From: Tenrec ecaudatus
Lineage: Eukaryota; Chordata; Mammalia; Afrosoricida; Tenrecidae
NCBI RefSeq assembly: GCF_050624435.1
Contig: NC_134538.1
Span: 115,332,437-115,396,436 of the forward strand
Direction of reading: 5' to 3'
Length of the DNA stretch: 64,000 nucleotides
In this document: piece by piece, positions 1-10,899 of the stretch
How the letters are laid out: every line of letters starts with the position of its first letter
Numbering within the stretch: position 1 is the first letter of the stretch
Made by a program: the position numbers and the translations under genes
The notes under the pieces: model-generated
Database searches by the model: none
Seen by the model: only the letters and a program-made list of their open reading frames with translations
What the model was told of the DNA's origin: nothing

Positions 1-1620
1 CTTTGCCTCCTCATTCTGGGAAGCTGCAGTGGTTCTAGGCTGCATCTCTTGTTCCCCAAGGGAGGGCCAGTCACAGTGGTTATCTCTCTGAGCAAGGAAC
101 TGCCTTTCCTGAAGTTCCCAGGAAACTGGAATACATTGCGTTGGATGCTCATTATCGAACCAATTGCAAAGGAGAAGTGAATCATTTAGAGCATTTGTCT
201 TAGGTCTGGCTTCTGAAAGTAAGCATTGATGAGGTCAACATGCATAACAGAGTTGAGGGCAGAAGTGGGTTAAATGGATGGACTCTGGGAAGGGGAGAAT
301 GGATAAGGTAGCAACAAGCACTGCCCACTGCAACGTCTACTTCTCAAACGAAGAGTAAGTAATGCTCTGGTATTGGTCAGTTAATCCTCTGATATGGAAA
401 TGAAAGACTCTGAAACCCATAACCAGCATAGTGCTGTCATTACTTCAGCAGTCTGGAGAGACTCGACGGGTGATTAGTCCTTGAATTCCATCGCTGATTG
501 GGTTGCTCCTTCTCCGCTCGCTTCAGGCAGCATCCTTGGACATGGTTCCTCTGTGTTTCCATACACTTGGCTCCTTTCCCATCCCTAATTTGATCACCTG
601 CACCTGGAAAAACTCGTAATTTCAATGGAAGATTCAGGTGCCCTCATTAAGGAACAAAGCATTACATAAGTTTCCTGCTGCCTGGGCACATTTAAATTAT
701 TCTCACATAAGCTCCTTGTTTTTTTGTTTTTTTAACATGCAAAATGTTACGTGAAAAGCAAAACAAAAGAGTGTCTTTTTACATAGAAGGTAAAAATACG
801 TTGTATTCTCTAGAGAGAAACAAACTTTAATTGGAATAGATTGACAGAATTGGCAGAGTTCAGCATATTGAACAATCTGACTCATATTTTCCCTTTTAAT
901 GACACTGGTGAGTGTATTGTGAAAAGACAAGGAAGAAACACAAGTTGCTTATGTACTTCCAAACACCAACATAATTTTTACCAAATGTGAAATATTTTTA
1001 GGCCTGATGCCTTTTTAACATTTCAATATAGTTTGTGAAGTTATTTGTATAGTAGTTTAGTGAAGCATATGTTGTTGACGGAAGTGGGCTTCCTTCCGTT
1101 TATTTATTCATTGCAATTTAGGCTAATTGTTTTTATGGTGTTTATAAAAATAAAGATTTATAAATATGTGGATTAGTAGTTCATCTATTGAGGGATACCT
1201 ATTGTATATACATCTATTGTATCTATGACTCTATATGACTCCAGATCTCGACCCACGTATCTTACTCTAGTGGGTAGACTTAGTCTGTTCATGCTCATCT
1301 TGAAAACAGAATAAACAATGATACAATCTGTACCACCATCCCTGTACTGACCCCACTCTTCAAGTTCCAGGGTGATCTCTAAGCTTTCTTCCATGCTTTT
1401 TAGCCTCTGTGTGACGTTACTACGTGCTTTTAGTAGTGTGAGTATTGGAGGGGGCACGCCATCGTCAGAAAGCGTGGAGGTCTTAGCCCATCTCATGCGC
1501 CACAGAAGAAAGGTCTGGAAACAGATTGCAGCAATTGAAAAACCCCTGGGCTGTGAGCTTAGTGAGGTTGCTCCACACTCCTGCGATCCCTGAGAATTGG
1601 ATTGACTCCTCGACCACTTG
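1..1620. other. Unique-looking sequence, no gene recognised
   Basis: No open frame here resembles a protein family I know. The first 1.1 kb is moderately AT-rich with short A/T runs. The stretch from about 1380 to 1620 is richer in G+C, but its small opposing frames on both strands are not convincing. It may hold decayed repeats I cannot name. Confidence 0.4.
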
Positions 1621-1759
1621 TAGTGGTGGTGACTTTAAAACTGCTCCCTTTTCCCATCCCTCAGCTGAAATCTTGTTACAGAGAACTTAGTATTTTTGAA
1701 TTTTCTTTAAGGCCCCCGTATTCACTCACTTTTCCAGCAACAAACCCCTGAGCCCCTAA

Positions 1760-1789
1760 ACACACACACACACACACACACACACACCA
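1760..1789. repeat. (CA)n microsatellite
   Basis: An uninterrupted run of about 14 CA dinucleotides. This is a typical mammalian length-variable microsatellite. Confidence 0.95.
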
Positions 1790-2302
1790 CCTTACAGGTA
1801 TTGTAACCATTAACACATAGACTTGATATTAAATCTTGTCACTCAATGCTCAAAATGTTTTGAGGTTTACTACTTCTTAGTAATTGACAGTTTCCTTTTA
1901 TCTTGGAGAAAGTACTGCCGGGAAGCTCAGCCATAGCAATGAGTGTGCAACGATATCAGGCATGTTATCATTTTACTCTGCCGGGTTGATCTGAGTCAAA
2001 ACCAACTCCAAGACTCCAACAAACAACATTTAACATGCAGGGTTCTTCATCATTTGGGTATAAATTAGGGCAGCACTTTTAGATCTCAGTGAAATCGATT
2101 CATTCATGAACTTGCTTTAGAAACACTTGCTTCCCATCTCTCTCCAGCTTCCCTTCCCTCCATGACCAAGTTGTCCTTCACTCACAAGTGCCATCGACAA
2201 TCTCCGTCTTGTTTCACTCCTATTCATCTCACTGGGAGCCAATGGGATACTATCATTTGAGATAATTCCCTGACTCTCTGACCTATATCTCATCACCTAC
2301 CA

Positions 2303-2745
2303 CGTGAACACTGTGAAGTGTGGAGAAAGCAGAGATGTCACTGTGAGGACTAAGGTGCATCTGACCCAAGCCATGGTGTTTTTCAAGCACCTCATGTGAA
2401 AGATGGACAGTGGATGAGGAAGACCCGGGAATTGGTGCCTTTGAGTTATGATGTTGGTGAAGACCATTCAAATTACCATGGACTGCCTGAAGAACAAAGA
2501 AATCTGTCATGGAAGATGTTTAAGAATTCTTCTTGGAATTGAAGATGGGGAGACGCAATATCATGTGCTTTGAACAAGTGGGAAAATAGAGAATCTGTGG
2601 AAAATAGGTAGACCAGTAGGAGTTGGATTGATGCAATGACTGTAACCATGGCTGAAACATAAAAACCATTGTGCAATGGCACAGCAGAGGATGAGGCACA
2701 TAAAGTCACTATGAATTGGAATCAACTTGACAAAACTTAAAAACA
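2303..2745 (+). mobile_element. RTE (BovB-like) LINE, 3' end fragment
   Basis: Plus-strand remnant of the 3' part of an RTE-type LINE. In order it carries the decayed end of the reverse-transcriptase frame (landmarks: ACTAAGGTGCATCTGACC, ACCATGGACTGCC and a run corresponding to the usual tryptophan-rich WCWRR region) and the RTE 3' terminus near 2706-2740 (CACTATGAATTGGAATCAAC). It has stops and indels in every frame and lacks the 5' two thirds. The 3' terminal motif is the same as in the SINEs of this window. The assignment rests on consensus knowledge of afrotherian RTE1/BovB elements. Confidence 0.75.
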
Positions 2746-2822
2746 ACAACTGCAACTTATTATATTCTTCTAGACCTCCAAGTTGGACCTATTATTTATA
2801 CTTCCCTCCATTTAGTAAACTG

Positions 2823-3030
2823 GGCCAAATCCATTGCCATAGAGTTAATTCCAACTCAGGGAGGTCCCATGTGCATCTGAATAGCCCCGCACAACACAGA
2901 GCTTTCAATAGCTGTAATATTATGGCAGCTGATTGCAGACCTTTCTTCCAGAGTACCTCTGGGTGGGCTTGAACCTCCAACTTTCTAAAAAGTAGCCAAG
3001 CACCAATGCTTTGCATTACCCCAAGACCTA
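2823..3030 (-). mobile_element. AfroSINE, near full length, minus strand
   Basis: Read on the minus strand, it has the tRNA-like head, a box-B-like GGTTCAAG core (seen on the plus strand as GGGCTTGAACCTCC), a central part and the TGGAATTAAC tail. The tail appears on the plus strand as the opening AGAGTTAATTCCAACTC. It is divergent, so the copy is fairly old. Confidence 0.75.
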
Positions 3031-3484
3031 TTTTCAATCATCAAACATTGATAACTCTCCTTCCTAAATATCACAGTGATGTTAGAAATGCTCCAAACGT
3101 TTTGATTTTATCTGTGTACGTGCTGGGGTAGGGGAGGGGAAGTGGAGTAATAGACTGGGGGTGGGGGGAAATAAAAGAGATAATTTAGATCTGTTATTTG
3201 AAATTGTCTGAACCAGGGAAAATACTAAAAACACAGGGTAGACTCAACAATACATTAAAAGCTGGAATAATTAATGCTTTGTAAATACAGCAGGCAAATT
3301 ATTACCCCCAACACACCCATTAGCCTAACCCTGAGTGTATATTTATTCATTTTATCTAGCTTCTAACCATATTTAGTATGATGCATGAGTTTGGTATTGA
3401 GTAGTAAGCCTAATTTTAGAGCTGTTGAGCAATGCAAAAGTTCTAGTTTCAACTTTTCAATGTAAATTATATTTTAAGTTTTCC

Positions 3485-4250
3485 TTTATTTATTTCGTTT
3501 TTATGTTATGCTGCCCGCTCCCTTATTGTAGATTGCCTCTTTCCCTTCACTCCTGTTAATTTATGTCTAGTCTCTAGTTGGTGATTTACCCTCCCTCACC
3601 CTGCCATTTCTTATAGCCTTCAAATAATGGTTCTTTGTGTAACCTTCACTTTTTGAAGTAATGATATCATAAAATATTTATCCTTGTTTGACTGATTGAT
3701 TTCACTGAACAAGATGTCTCCCAGGTTTTTCCATGCTGGGAGCTGTTTTGCAGATGCATTCTGTAAATGGGATAATATTCTATTGTGTGTTTGTACTATA
3801 GTTTGTTTACCTGTTTAGCATGTGATGGGCATTACTATATTGTTTCTGTTGTGAATAATAATGCAGTGACGTGGTTGTGCGTGTATTTGTTGCTATCAAA
3901 GCTCTAATTTCTCTAGGATAGATATGGAGTATGGGCTTGTTGGGCTACGTGTTGTTTCTATTTCCATATTTTTAAGGAAGAGGCCTATTAATTTCTACAC
4001 CAACTGTATCATTTACAATCCCACCAGCAATACAAGAGAAGTATAAACATTTCACACTTTTTTCAGGATTTGTTGTTTCTGTATTTTTTTAACTTTATTG
4101 TTAGAGCAGGCATGAGATGACATCTTGCTCTTGGTCTGATTTGCATCCCTCTAATTGCTGGATCATCATGATCTTAACAGCAGGGAGTGGTCTGTAGTTA
4201 ATGACCATGAGAAATCATTCACGTCTGCTAGCCACTTACATGCCTTCTTT
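3485..4250 (-). mobile_element. L1 LINE remnant, ORF2 end, minus strand
   Basis: The plus strand carries the familiar antisense signature of the end of mammalian L1 ORF2. Landmarks in order are a TATTCTATTGTGTG-like segment, TTGTGAATAATAATGCAGTG, CCCACCAGCAATAC and TTTGCATCCCTCTAATTGC. No frame is open, so it is a dead old copy of an L1M-type element. The left boundary is uncertain. Confidence 0.65.
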
Positions 4251-4507
4251 TGTGAAGTGTATTCATTCATATCTTAAGCACAATTTCTAATTCATAACAA
4301 GCATCTCCCATGATCCTATTTCCAACAGGGTCAAATTCACAGACTGGGCATTAGGACTTGAAACCTAGTTTTGAGGCAAGACAATTCAATCCTCAACATT
4401 TCTTAACACTATGTATTTTAATACACAAATATTCATAAATATTTCTCTTACAATTAGAAGATAATACTTATAAAGTAATATTAGTGTGTTTATGTTTTAT
4501 ATGGCTA

Positions 4508-5532
4508 TATTAGTCTGGGTACTTTAGAGAAACTAATCCACGGAAAATCATGCATAAGAGAGTTTTATATAAGGGTTAAATGTGCATCAACAAACATACA
4601 ACTTTCCTCTGGTTCCTAAATGTTTCCTCCCCGCCACTATCGTGATCCCAATTCTACCTTACAAATCTGGCTAGACTAGAGGATGTACACTGGTACAGAT
4701 AGGAACTAGAAACACAGGGAATCCAGGGCAGATGATCTCTTCAAGACAAGTGGTGTGAGTGGCGATACTGGGAGAGTAGAGGAAGGGTGGGTTGGAAAGG
4801 GGGAACCAATTATAAGTATCTGCATATTAGCTTCTCCCTGGGGGACGGACAACAGAAAAGTGGATGAAGGGAGGCATCCAACAGTGCAAGATATGACAAA
4901 ATAATAATTTATAAATTATCAAGGTTTTATGAGGGAGGGGGAAAATGAGGAGCTGATGCCAGGGGCTTAGGTGGAGAGCAAATGTTTTGATAATGTACAA
5001 TGAATGTACAAATGTGCTTTACACAATTGATGTGTGTATGGATTGTGATAAGAGTTGTATGAGCCCCTAATAAAATGTTTAAACATTTTTTTAAAAAGAA
5101 AAGAAAACATCCCAACTCAATGCTGCCCAAGCCCACAAGTCCAACATTAACCCATATGTCCAACACCAATCCACAAAGTCTTCTTCCATCTCACAAATCA
5201 GACGGAATGATGCCAAATGCAAGAGGAAAGCCGAGTCAGTGAATGTGTAAGCATCTCTTCCCTGGCAGGGGTCTCCACACGGCTGCTACAGCACTCAGGG
5301 GTGCATCAGGGTAGGTCCATGTGGCTTCTCCTTAGGGATATCTTGCAGGAAGTGAGCCTTGCCAGCTAAAGCAGGGACCTAGCTAAGGCACCTGCCCCGT
5401 GTGGGACCATCACAAAGCAAGAGATCCGAGAGCTAGAAAGGCAAGGCTCACTGAGTCATTTCTCCCTCTGCCTGTCAATTAACCCCACATGTGTTTATAG
5501 CCCTGGTTGGCACAATTAACTAACTACCACAA
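4508..5532 (-). mobile_element. ERVL/MLT2-like solo LTR, split by an L1
   Basis: A minus-strand long terminal repeat. On the plus strand it starts with ATTAGTCTGGGTACTTTAGA, the reverse of the CCCAGACTAAT end typical of MLT2-like LTRs, and ends near CTAACTACCACA. An ATGGCT hexamer on both sides (about 4502 and 5533) may be part of the target duplication. The LTR is cut at about 4590 and resumes at about 5101, because an L1 3' end lies inside. Two relatives are at 31631 and 59691. No internal retroviral genes are present. The family name is inferred from consensus memory. Confidence 0.65.
4591..5100 (+). mobile_element. L1 3' UTR, 5'-truncated, inside an LTR
   Basis: Sense-strand end of a lineage-specific L1. 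It starts at AACATACAACTTTCCTC, runs through a G-rich purine stretch (4930-4950) and ends with GCCCCTAATAAAATG followed by an A-rich tail (5080-5105). The identical 3' end recurs at 33280 (reverse), 38440 and 38545. AAACAT occurs at both junctions with the host LTR and is probably the target duplication. It is non-coding. Confidence 0.8.
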
Positions 5533-5539
5533 TGGCTGT

Positions 5540-6550
5540 ATGTACAAGGGAGTTTCAGTGTTATAATTGGATCAAAATGGGTTATTTAGGATTTTATACA
5601 CTAGGTAGTTGTCAATCAATAAAACATAATAAAAGTTTATCTTCACTATTTACTATATTGTAGTTCTCAGGTCTAGCTTTAGAGCTGGTAAGTAGCATAG
5701 CATTCTACACTTACTTAATTATTATTTAAAACAAAACAAAGGTTTTGAAATACAGTACCAATTTTTCTCTTTCCTAAAAAAATTCACCTTTAACTATTGG
5801 ATTATTTTGTGCTTTGAATTATTTTATTGATTCAATTTGTTTTCAGCAATGGAAAGCATTTTGAAAGAGAAAGAAGTTTTTTACATAGCAATGTGGATGT
5901 TTATACAATTACACAGAGCACCTAAACCCCAATGAACTCTAGGGTTACAACTGGAGAGGGGAGGACAATTTCTTCAGAGTCAGTTATGGAGGTCCTTGCC
6001 CAGTGGCAGCATGGCTACAACTGGGCCAACAGTTGCCCGGGAAACATGGTGCCTGAAGATCGTGGTGGGTGGCATAAGCCACATAGGCATGAAAAAGCTC
6101 TATATTCCTTTTAAGTTGAATCATATGAAATTGCCAGTATTTTACAATTTTTCTTACAAAATGGCAGTTTCACATAGTTCAAGAATATAGCTTGATCCCA
6201 TCACCTTATATTGACTCCAGCTATTTCCTTAATTCCTATATGAAAAAATATACCTGAAATAAAAATATTTGGAAAAAAACCTTGAATTCAATTTTACGAA
6301 ATATTTTAATATTAAAATCAAGAAACAATTTAAAATTTTATTAATTTACATATGGTAAATATAGGTATGTATATACACAGATATTGATTTAATATGCAGT
6401 ACTTATTTTTGTGTCTCTCATTCTTCAAAATTGATGGAATACTGGACCACACTCCTTAAGAAACATGTAGACTTGGGTAGTTTAGCAGAAAAATATAGAC
6501 AATAATAACGTCTTACTGACATCAGGCCCTGTGATATCCTCTAATTCAAT
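5540..6550. other. AT-rich intergenic DNA; short unrecognised block near 5.93-6.11 kb
   Basis: Mostly AT-rich sequence. A more balanced block at about 5926-6110 has a 60-codon plus-strand frame (5932-6114), but the frame has no family resemblance I can name and overlapping frames argue against coding. It may be a small decayed repeat. Confidence 0.35.
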
Positions 6551-6557
6551 ACAGATT

Positions 6558-7476
6558 TATGAAAGGGTACCCTCCCCCCAAAAAACCAGAATTGCGCTGG
6601 GCAGTGGGGGACTTTCATAGTACTCACTTTTCCCACGAGGCGAGCATCAAGCAACATTCTCTAAGTTAATGTACCCAGTAGCATTGCCTGGGAAGCTTCT
6701 CTTTGGCCACAGTGAATTTTTCATAAAAACAGTTTCACTCAAACCTTGCTTTTTGTGATAGCTGATTTATGAGAACAGTGTGCAGCTGTGAAATTTTGTT
6801 TCCTGATCGGAAAAAGGGCCACAGAAACTGTTGTGATGTTGAACACAGCTTCAGAGGGCAGAACTATGGGAAAAACTCAAGTGTACAAGTAGTCTTCTTG
6901 TTTCAAAAAAGGTGAAATATCGATTGATGACAAACCTCGTTCTGGACATTTGCCAAAATATCAACTCATAGTGCATTTGGATTTGGTTCCAACAGGTCAG
7001 ACTGCTAATCAAGCTTTCTATTTAAAGGTTCTGAAAAGACTGCATAACAGTGCGCGACAAAAAACGCCTAATTTGTGGCAGATGAGGGACCTGTTTTGCC
7101 ACCATGACAATGCACCTACTCGTGCAGCCATTTCAATGCGCCAGTTCTTTTGCAAAAACCAGCATGCCTTTCTTGTCCCCCACTCCTGGCTCACCTGACC
7201 TCACTCTGTGTGACTTCCTTTTGCTTCTACGAATGAAGAGAGACATGAAAGGTCAGCAATTTGATGACACAGAAGAGGGGAAGAAAAAAACAAGGGAGGT
7301 TCTGTCAACCATACAAACAGATGAGTTTGAAAAAATGTTTCCAAGAATGGAATTGCAGATTTGACAAATGTATGTAATGGAGAGTAGTTTAAAGGTGATA
7401 AGGTTTGTTTGTTTTTTTTAAATTCTTATATACATAGCTTTGAAAAAATTCATTTGGGGGGTTATCCCCTCATATA
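6558..7476 (+). mobile_element. Mariner (Tc1/mariner) element, internally deleted
   Basis: A DNA transposon remnant of about 0.92 kb. The ends are imperfect inverted repeats (TATGAAAGGGTACCCTCCCC left; GGGGTTATCCCCTCATATA right). Left-half sequence encodes the helix-turn-helix part of a mariner transposase, ending near 6950 in residues like SIDDKPRSGH. It then jumps directly to the C-terminal catalytic part at 6950-7364, which includes LIVHLDLVP, HHDNAPTRA and SPDLTLCDF. A frame change near 7195 and stops inactivate it. Compared with the usual element of about 1.3 kb, roughly 0.4 kb from the middle is missing. Confidence 0.8.
6950..7364 (+). pseudogene. Mariner transposase C-terminal half (broken)
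   Basis: Two overlapping plus-strand frames, 6950-7198 and 7104-7364, together cover the C-terminal catalytic half of a mariner transposase. The first keeps VHLDLVPTGQT and HHDNAPTRAA, the region of the second catalytic aspartate. The second keeps SPDLTLCDF, the region of the third aspartate in the mariner D34D triad. A frameshift separates them near 7190. The N-terminal third lies upstream in disrupted form and the segment between is deleted, so no active enzyme can be made. Confidence 0.75.
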
Positions 7477-7894
7477 CCTCATATACACAAATACATTTAG
7501 AAATAATAATCCTGATTGAATATTTATTTTATTTTACTGATATAAATTTTATTTCTAATCCCAGGACAGATAAACATTTATTTATCCATTATTTAGAGTT
7601 ATTCTTTCTTTGAAAATAACTCTAAGATAAAGCAATAATATGTGGATGAGCAACAACAGTGCATTCACAATAAGATGAATGAATACTGGCTCAAACGACA
7701 GGAGTACTGGAGGTTCTGTGAGACCCAAGTTCATTATTGTATATCAGCTCTTTGATGAATTCAAGGATTCAGGTACTTTCCATCTTTGTGCCCTTTGATT
7801 TTTCTTATTTCTACTTGTATTCTTTGGCTGATTCCTTTCAGAATCCCAAGATAGCTCTTACCAATGAAGGCATACCAGGTAGACAGAAAGCTTC

Positions 7895-7973
7895 GAGAAG
7901 AAGAAGAAAAAGAAGAGGGAGGAGGAGGAGGAGGAAACGGAAGAGTAGGAGGAGGAGAAGGAAGAGGAGGAGG
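7895..7973 (+). repeat. Polypurine (GAA/GGA)n tract
   Basis: About 80 bases made almost wholly of A and G on the plus strand, grading from GAA-type to GGA-type repeats and ending at a GGAGGAGGAGG run. The Arg/Lys-rich open frame across it (7737-7988) is a by-product of the simple repeat. Confidence 0.9.
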
Positions 7974-8117
7974 CTGTTTCTTTTTTAAGCAGCCATTTTT
8001 ATGAGCAAGAAAAATTCCTCCGTTGTTCCTTTTCTTTGGAGAGAATTATATTACATACCTATGGCAAAGCCATCCACTGACTAAGGGGGGAGAGTGATCT
8101 AATTGACTTGGACTAAA

Positions 8118-8199
8118 ACCCACAAGGGGACTTTAAAAGTTCATGAAGAAATGGAATTGAATGATACCGGAACTTTTTCATGAACTTTTTGAAGATTTA
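8118..8199. mobile_element. Mariner-derived MITE
   Basis: A short near-palindrome: AAAAGTTCATGAAGAAATGG on the left and TTTTTCATGAACTTTTTGAAG on the right are inverted copies. The core GGAATTGAA is shared with the 84-bp MITE at 12778. This is the layout of MADE1-type mariner miniatures. The outermost ends are eroded. Confidence 0.55.
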
Positions 8200-8300
8200 T
8201 CTTATTCAGTGTTTAGTGCTTCGGGCCTGTTTGGCAGTGCTGAGTGAACACTCAGACCAAATAAGGACTCTGCCATCGCGAAAGGAGCGTCAATCACTGT

Positions 8301-8545
8301 TTCTTCCTTTGGAAGTATTTTATTGAGTTTTTCAAGGACATTTACACAGAAAATTAGGTTCCCATTTTACACTTCCTACACATACATTTTTCTGTGCCAT
8401 TGGTTGTATTTTCCACATTACATTCTCATTATTTCCGACCCATTTGTGGTTCAATTTCTATTATTCTTGCTTCATTGCATCTTCCCACCCCACCCCCATT
8501 CCTACCCTGGTCCCCTCTTCTCTATCCAATCCCCTGAGTGGCCAC
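8301..8545 (-). mobile_element. L1 3' UTR remnant, minus strand
   Basis: It opens with TTTTATTGAGTTTTTCAAGG, the reverse of a polyadenylation region, and continues into pyrimidine-rich sequence (CCCACCCCACCCCC). This matches the reverse complement of the purine-rich 3' UTR seen in afrotherian L1 elements. It is non-coding and divergent. Confidence 0.45.
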
Positions 8546-8547
8546 AA

Positions 8548-8650
8548 GACTGACCGTCTCAGAAATCCACAGGGGCAGTTCGACTTTGTCTGTAAGGTCA
8601 CGATGAATCTTTGTCTGTAAGGTCACTATGGCAGTGAGTCTGGAGGGGTT
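8548..8650 (+). mobile_element. AfroSINE 3' half with internal duplication
   Basis: Sense SINE fragment with CCACAGGGGCAGTTC and the usual GTCACTATGGCAGTGAGT tail. An 18-base unit, CTTTGTCTGTAAGGTCAC, occurs twice (8584-8601 and 8609-8626, period 25), which shows a local tandem duplication in the 3' part. Confidence 0.75.
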
Positions 8651-8829
8651 TTTTGAGACAGTCATTTGATGGGCGTTATAAAGCTGATGGTTAAAAGGAA
8701 GATCATGTTGTCACTTACAGAATCACACTTGGATTGAAAGCAACTTATAAATAACGTGAAGCAATTTTAGATGAAGCTCAAACTATAGATGTGATGTGAA
8801 AGCAGACATTTCTGGACTTGCAAATGTAT

Positions 8830-8915
8830 ACCATCCAATATAATAGTCATTAGCCACGTGTGACTACTGAACACGAAATGTATCTCCTCCAAACTGAGAT
8901 GGGCTTCCAGTGTAA
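8830..8915. mobile_element. Possible old hAT-Charlie MITE fragment
   Basis: The string AGTCATTAGCCACGTGTGAC followed by CTACTGAACACGAAATGT resembles the GCCACATGTGGCTATTGAGC core of non-autonomous hAT-Charlie (MER-type) elements shared by placental mammals. No terminal repeats or target duplication could be placed. A similar relic may lie at 19345-19380. Confidence 0.45.
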
Positions 8916-8934
8916 AGGAGCAGACGCACACTCG

Positions 8935-9135
8935 GGAGCCCTGAGGCAGAACGGGTTAAGCATTTGGTTGATAACTGCAAGATCAGTAGTTTGAACCTAA
9001 AAGCTGGTCTGTGGGGAAGAGAGGACTGCTTCTGTTCCCTTAAGGATGTGCAGCCGAGGAAAATCGCCGGCGCAGTTCCAGTCTGTCCTTTAGGGTCACT
9101 GGGCGTTGGAATTGGCTCAGAGCCAGTGAGGTTTG
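8935..9135 (+). mobile_element. AfroSINE, near full length
   Basis: It starts GGGAGCCCTGAGG, has a box-B-like AGTTTGAACC, the middle AGAGAGGACTGCTTCTG and CGGCGCAGTTCCAGTCTGTC, and ends with GTTGGAATTGGCTCAGAGCC. It shows the full order expected for the family with moderate divergence. No protein is encoded, despite a 71-codon frame across it. Confidence 0.85.
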
Positions 9136-9139
9136 TTTT

Positions 9140-10015
9140 ACCTCATTCATCTATATTTATATTTTCCATAGGGAAATAAGAGTATTTAGATAAGCAGAGT
9201 TAACAAAAATAGGTTATTAGCATTATGATCATCTGACATGGATTTACTTTCAGGGTAGTTCCTCCAAGTGTAAGGTTGCATGGAACGTATGTTTGGGGCT
9301 CAGGTTGACTTTCGATTGTCTCGCTTTAGGCTTCTTGTATCACAAGGAGAGAGGTCATACGCCGTCGTATGTAAGAGCTCAGCAGTGTCGTGCACAGATT
9401 GAGGTTACATTTACAAAATCAAAATCCTTAAGCCTCTGAGAAACAGAAATGATTTATAGAAATATTAGTAAAAATGGAACATGGGCTGAGAAGAATCTGG
9501 GACAGGAAGGAAACTCAATATAAAGAAACATGAGAGACATGTAAACCAAATAAGGAATAATTATTTGTTAGACGTCTGGGCAAAGGACTAGTGGTGAGAG
9601 TAGCGGGAAGCCCTGTCAATCAAGCTACCATCTGGCCCGTTGTAAATGTACCCGCACAGAGACCCAGTTGAACGACAATTAACATAAGAAAATGACGCTT
9701 GGCTGAGGCGGTGAAGTGCCCTGAGAACTGAAGCATCATGTAATTTTCACCAAGGAATAGGGGAGTCAACAGGATTTTCATTTTCCTTCGCATCCCATGC
9801 ACTCAGTCTGAGCAGCAGCAGCAGCGAGAGAGGGCAGGCAGTTCTCTGGAGAGGAGGCCACCACGGACTCTCTACCAGCTCCTGGTAGGAGCTCCCGGGG
9901 AGCAGAGACTCTGGGACATAGCTGTCAGTGTCCGGGAACCAGCTCTCCAGAGGTCACACGAGTGGGACTGAGGTGATGTCTGTGGCTACTATTCGGGCAT
10001 GCATTTATTTATTTC
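9140..10015. other. Unassigned sequence
   Basis: No repeat or gene is recognised with confidence. A short CAG run (GCAGCAGCAGCAG near 9814) leads into a G+C-richer block up to about 9990 with a small imperfect palindrome (CCAGCTCCTGGTAGGAGCTC). A 60-codon minus-strand frame at 9620-9802 has no recognised features. Confidence 0.35.
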
Positions 10016-10017
10016 AT

Positions 10018-10600
10018 AGGTCATATCATTCCATAGTTCAAGCACGTTAAGCAGAAGTGCACAGTTGTTACCACAACCAGTTTCCAAACAATCCTTTTCT
10101 GTAAGAACTCCTTGACATGCCTCCCTTGACTCCCTTTAATGCCCCCCGCCCCACCCAACACACACACCATCACTGTACCCTTCTCCCCCTGAACGCCTTA
10201 TTCTGCTGCTGTCCCTGTAGGATCCTAGATCCTAGATTTCATAACCGAAAAAATGCAAAAGCACAGAACACAGCCTTACGAGGGTGGCCTGCATCGACAT
10301 AACCCCTCTGAGATACACTCTCATATGAGCCAATGAACTGAACCGAACAATACAAACCAAAATTACCAAGCAATCTGGAAACCAGCTCGGGTCCAGCCTG
10401 CGTCATAGTGGGAATTTACTGCCAAAGGTGTTACTGTTCAGGTGAGATTTATGCCGTTATACAGCGTGTTTAGTGACCACTTTCCTCCCATCCCTCAATT
10501 TTAGATAGGGAAGTTCTCTGGGGTCTCCCTTCCTATGTAGTTCCAGCAGTGAATCTTGGGCTCCTACTGTCATTGACTTTTATTTATTTTTGTGACAATG
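10018..10600 (-). mobile_element. L1 3' UTR, minus strand
   Basis: It begins on the plus strand with TTTATTTATTTCATAGGTCA and passes through TTGTTACCACAACCAGTTTC into pyrimidine-rich sequence. This is the reverse of the 3' UTR of an older afrotherian L1 subfamily, different from the one at 33-35 kb. The far boundary is uncertain. It is non-coding. Confidence 0.55.
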
Positions 10601-10644
10601 TGATCTAAAGGAAATACAGACTACAATTTACAGCATGTAAGGAC

Positions 10645-10855
10645 AAAATGATGTCATGTGGCTACCACTGAGCTACTAACAGCAAGGTTTGAGGTTCGAA
10701 TGCACCAGCCACTCCACAGGAGCAAGATGAGGCTGTCTGCTCTCCTAAAGCTTTGGAAAGGTTTACAGTTTCAGACACCTGCAGGGGCAGTTCTGCTCTA
10801 CCTCTAGCAGCCCTCTGAGTTGGAATCCACTTGATGGTCGTGAGTCTGCTGGTAA
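10645..10855 (+). mobile_element. AfroSINE, 5'-eroded
   Basis: Sense copy with box-B-like GAGGTTCGAATGCACCAGCC, the AGGCTGTCTGCTCTCC middle, CAGGGGCAGTTCTGCTCTAC and the tail GAGTTGGAATCCACTTGATGG. It is the clearest match to the family pattern in the first 11 kb. Confidence 0.85.
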
Positions 10856-10899
10856 GCGTCTGACAACTGTAAACATTTTAAACAATTACCAAGTGCCTC

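Noticed and set aside
1760-1789. Short regular array as a possible CRISPR or satellite
   Set aside because: It is a plain CA microsatellite; no repeat-spacer structure exists anywhere in the window, and the genome is mammalian.
7737-7988. Frame ending in an Arg/Lys-rich tail that looks like a nuclear protein
   Set aside because: The basic tail is produced by the GAA/GGA simple repeat.
8935-9135. tRNA gene suggested by the box-B-like GTTTGAACC motif in this and other SINEs
   Set aside because: The motif belongs to tRNA-derived SINEs; no complete cloverleaf is present.
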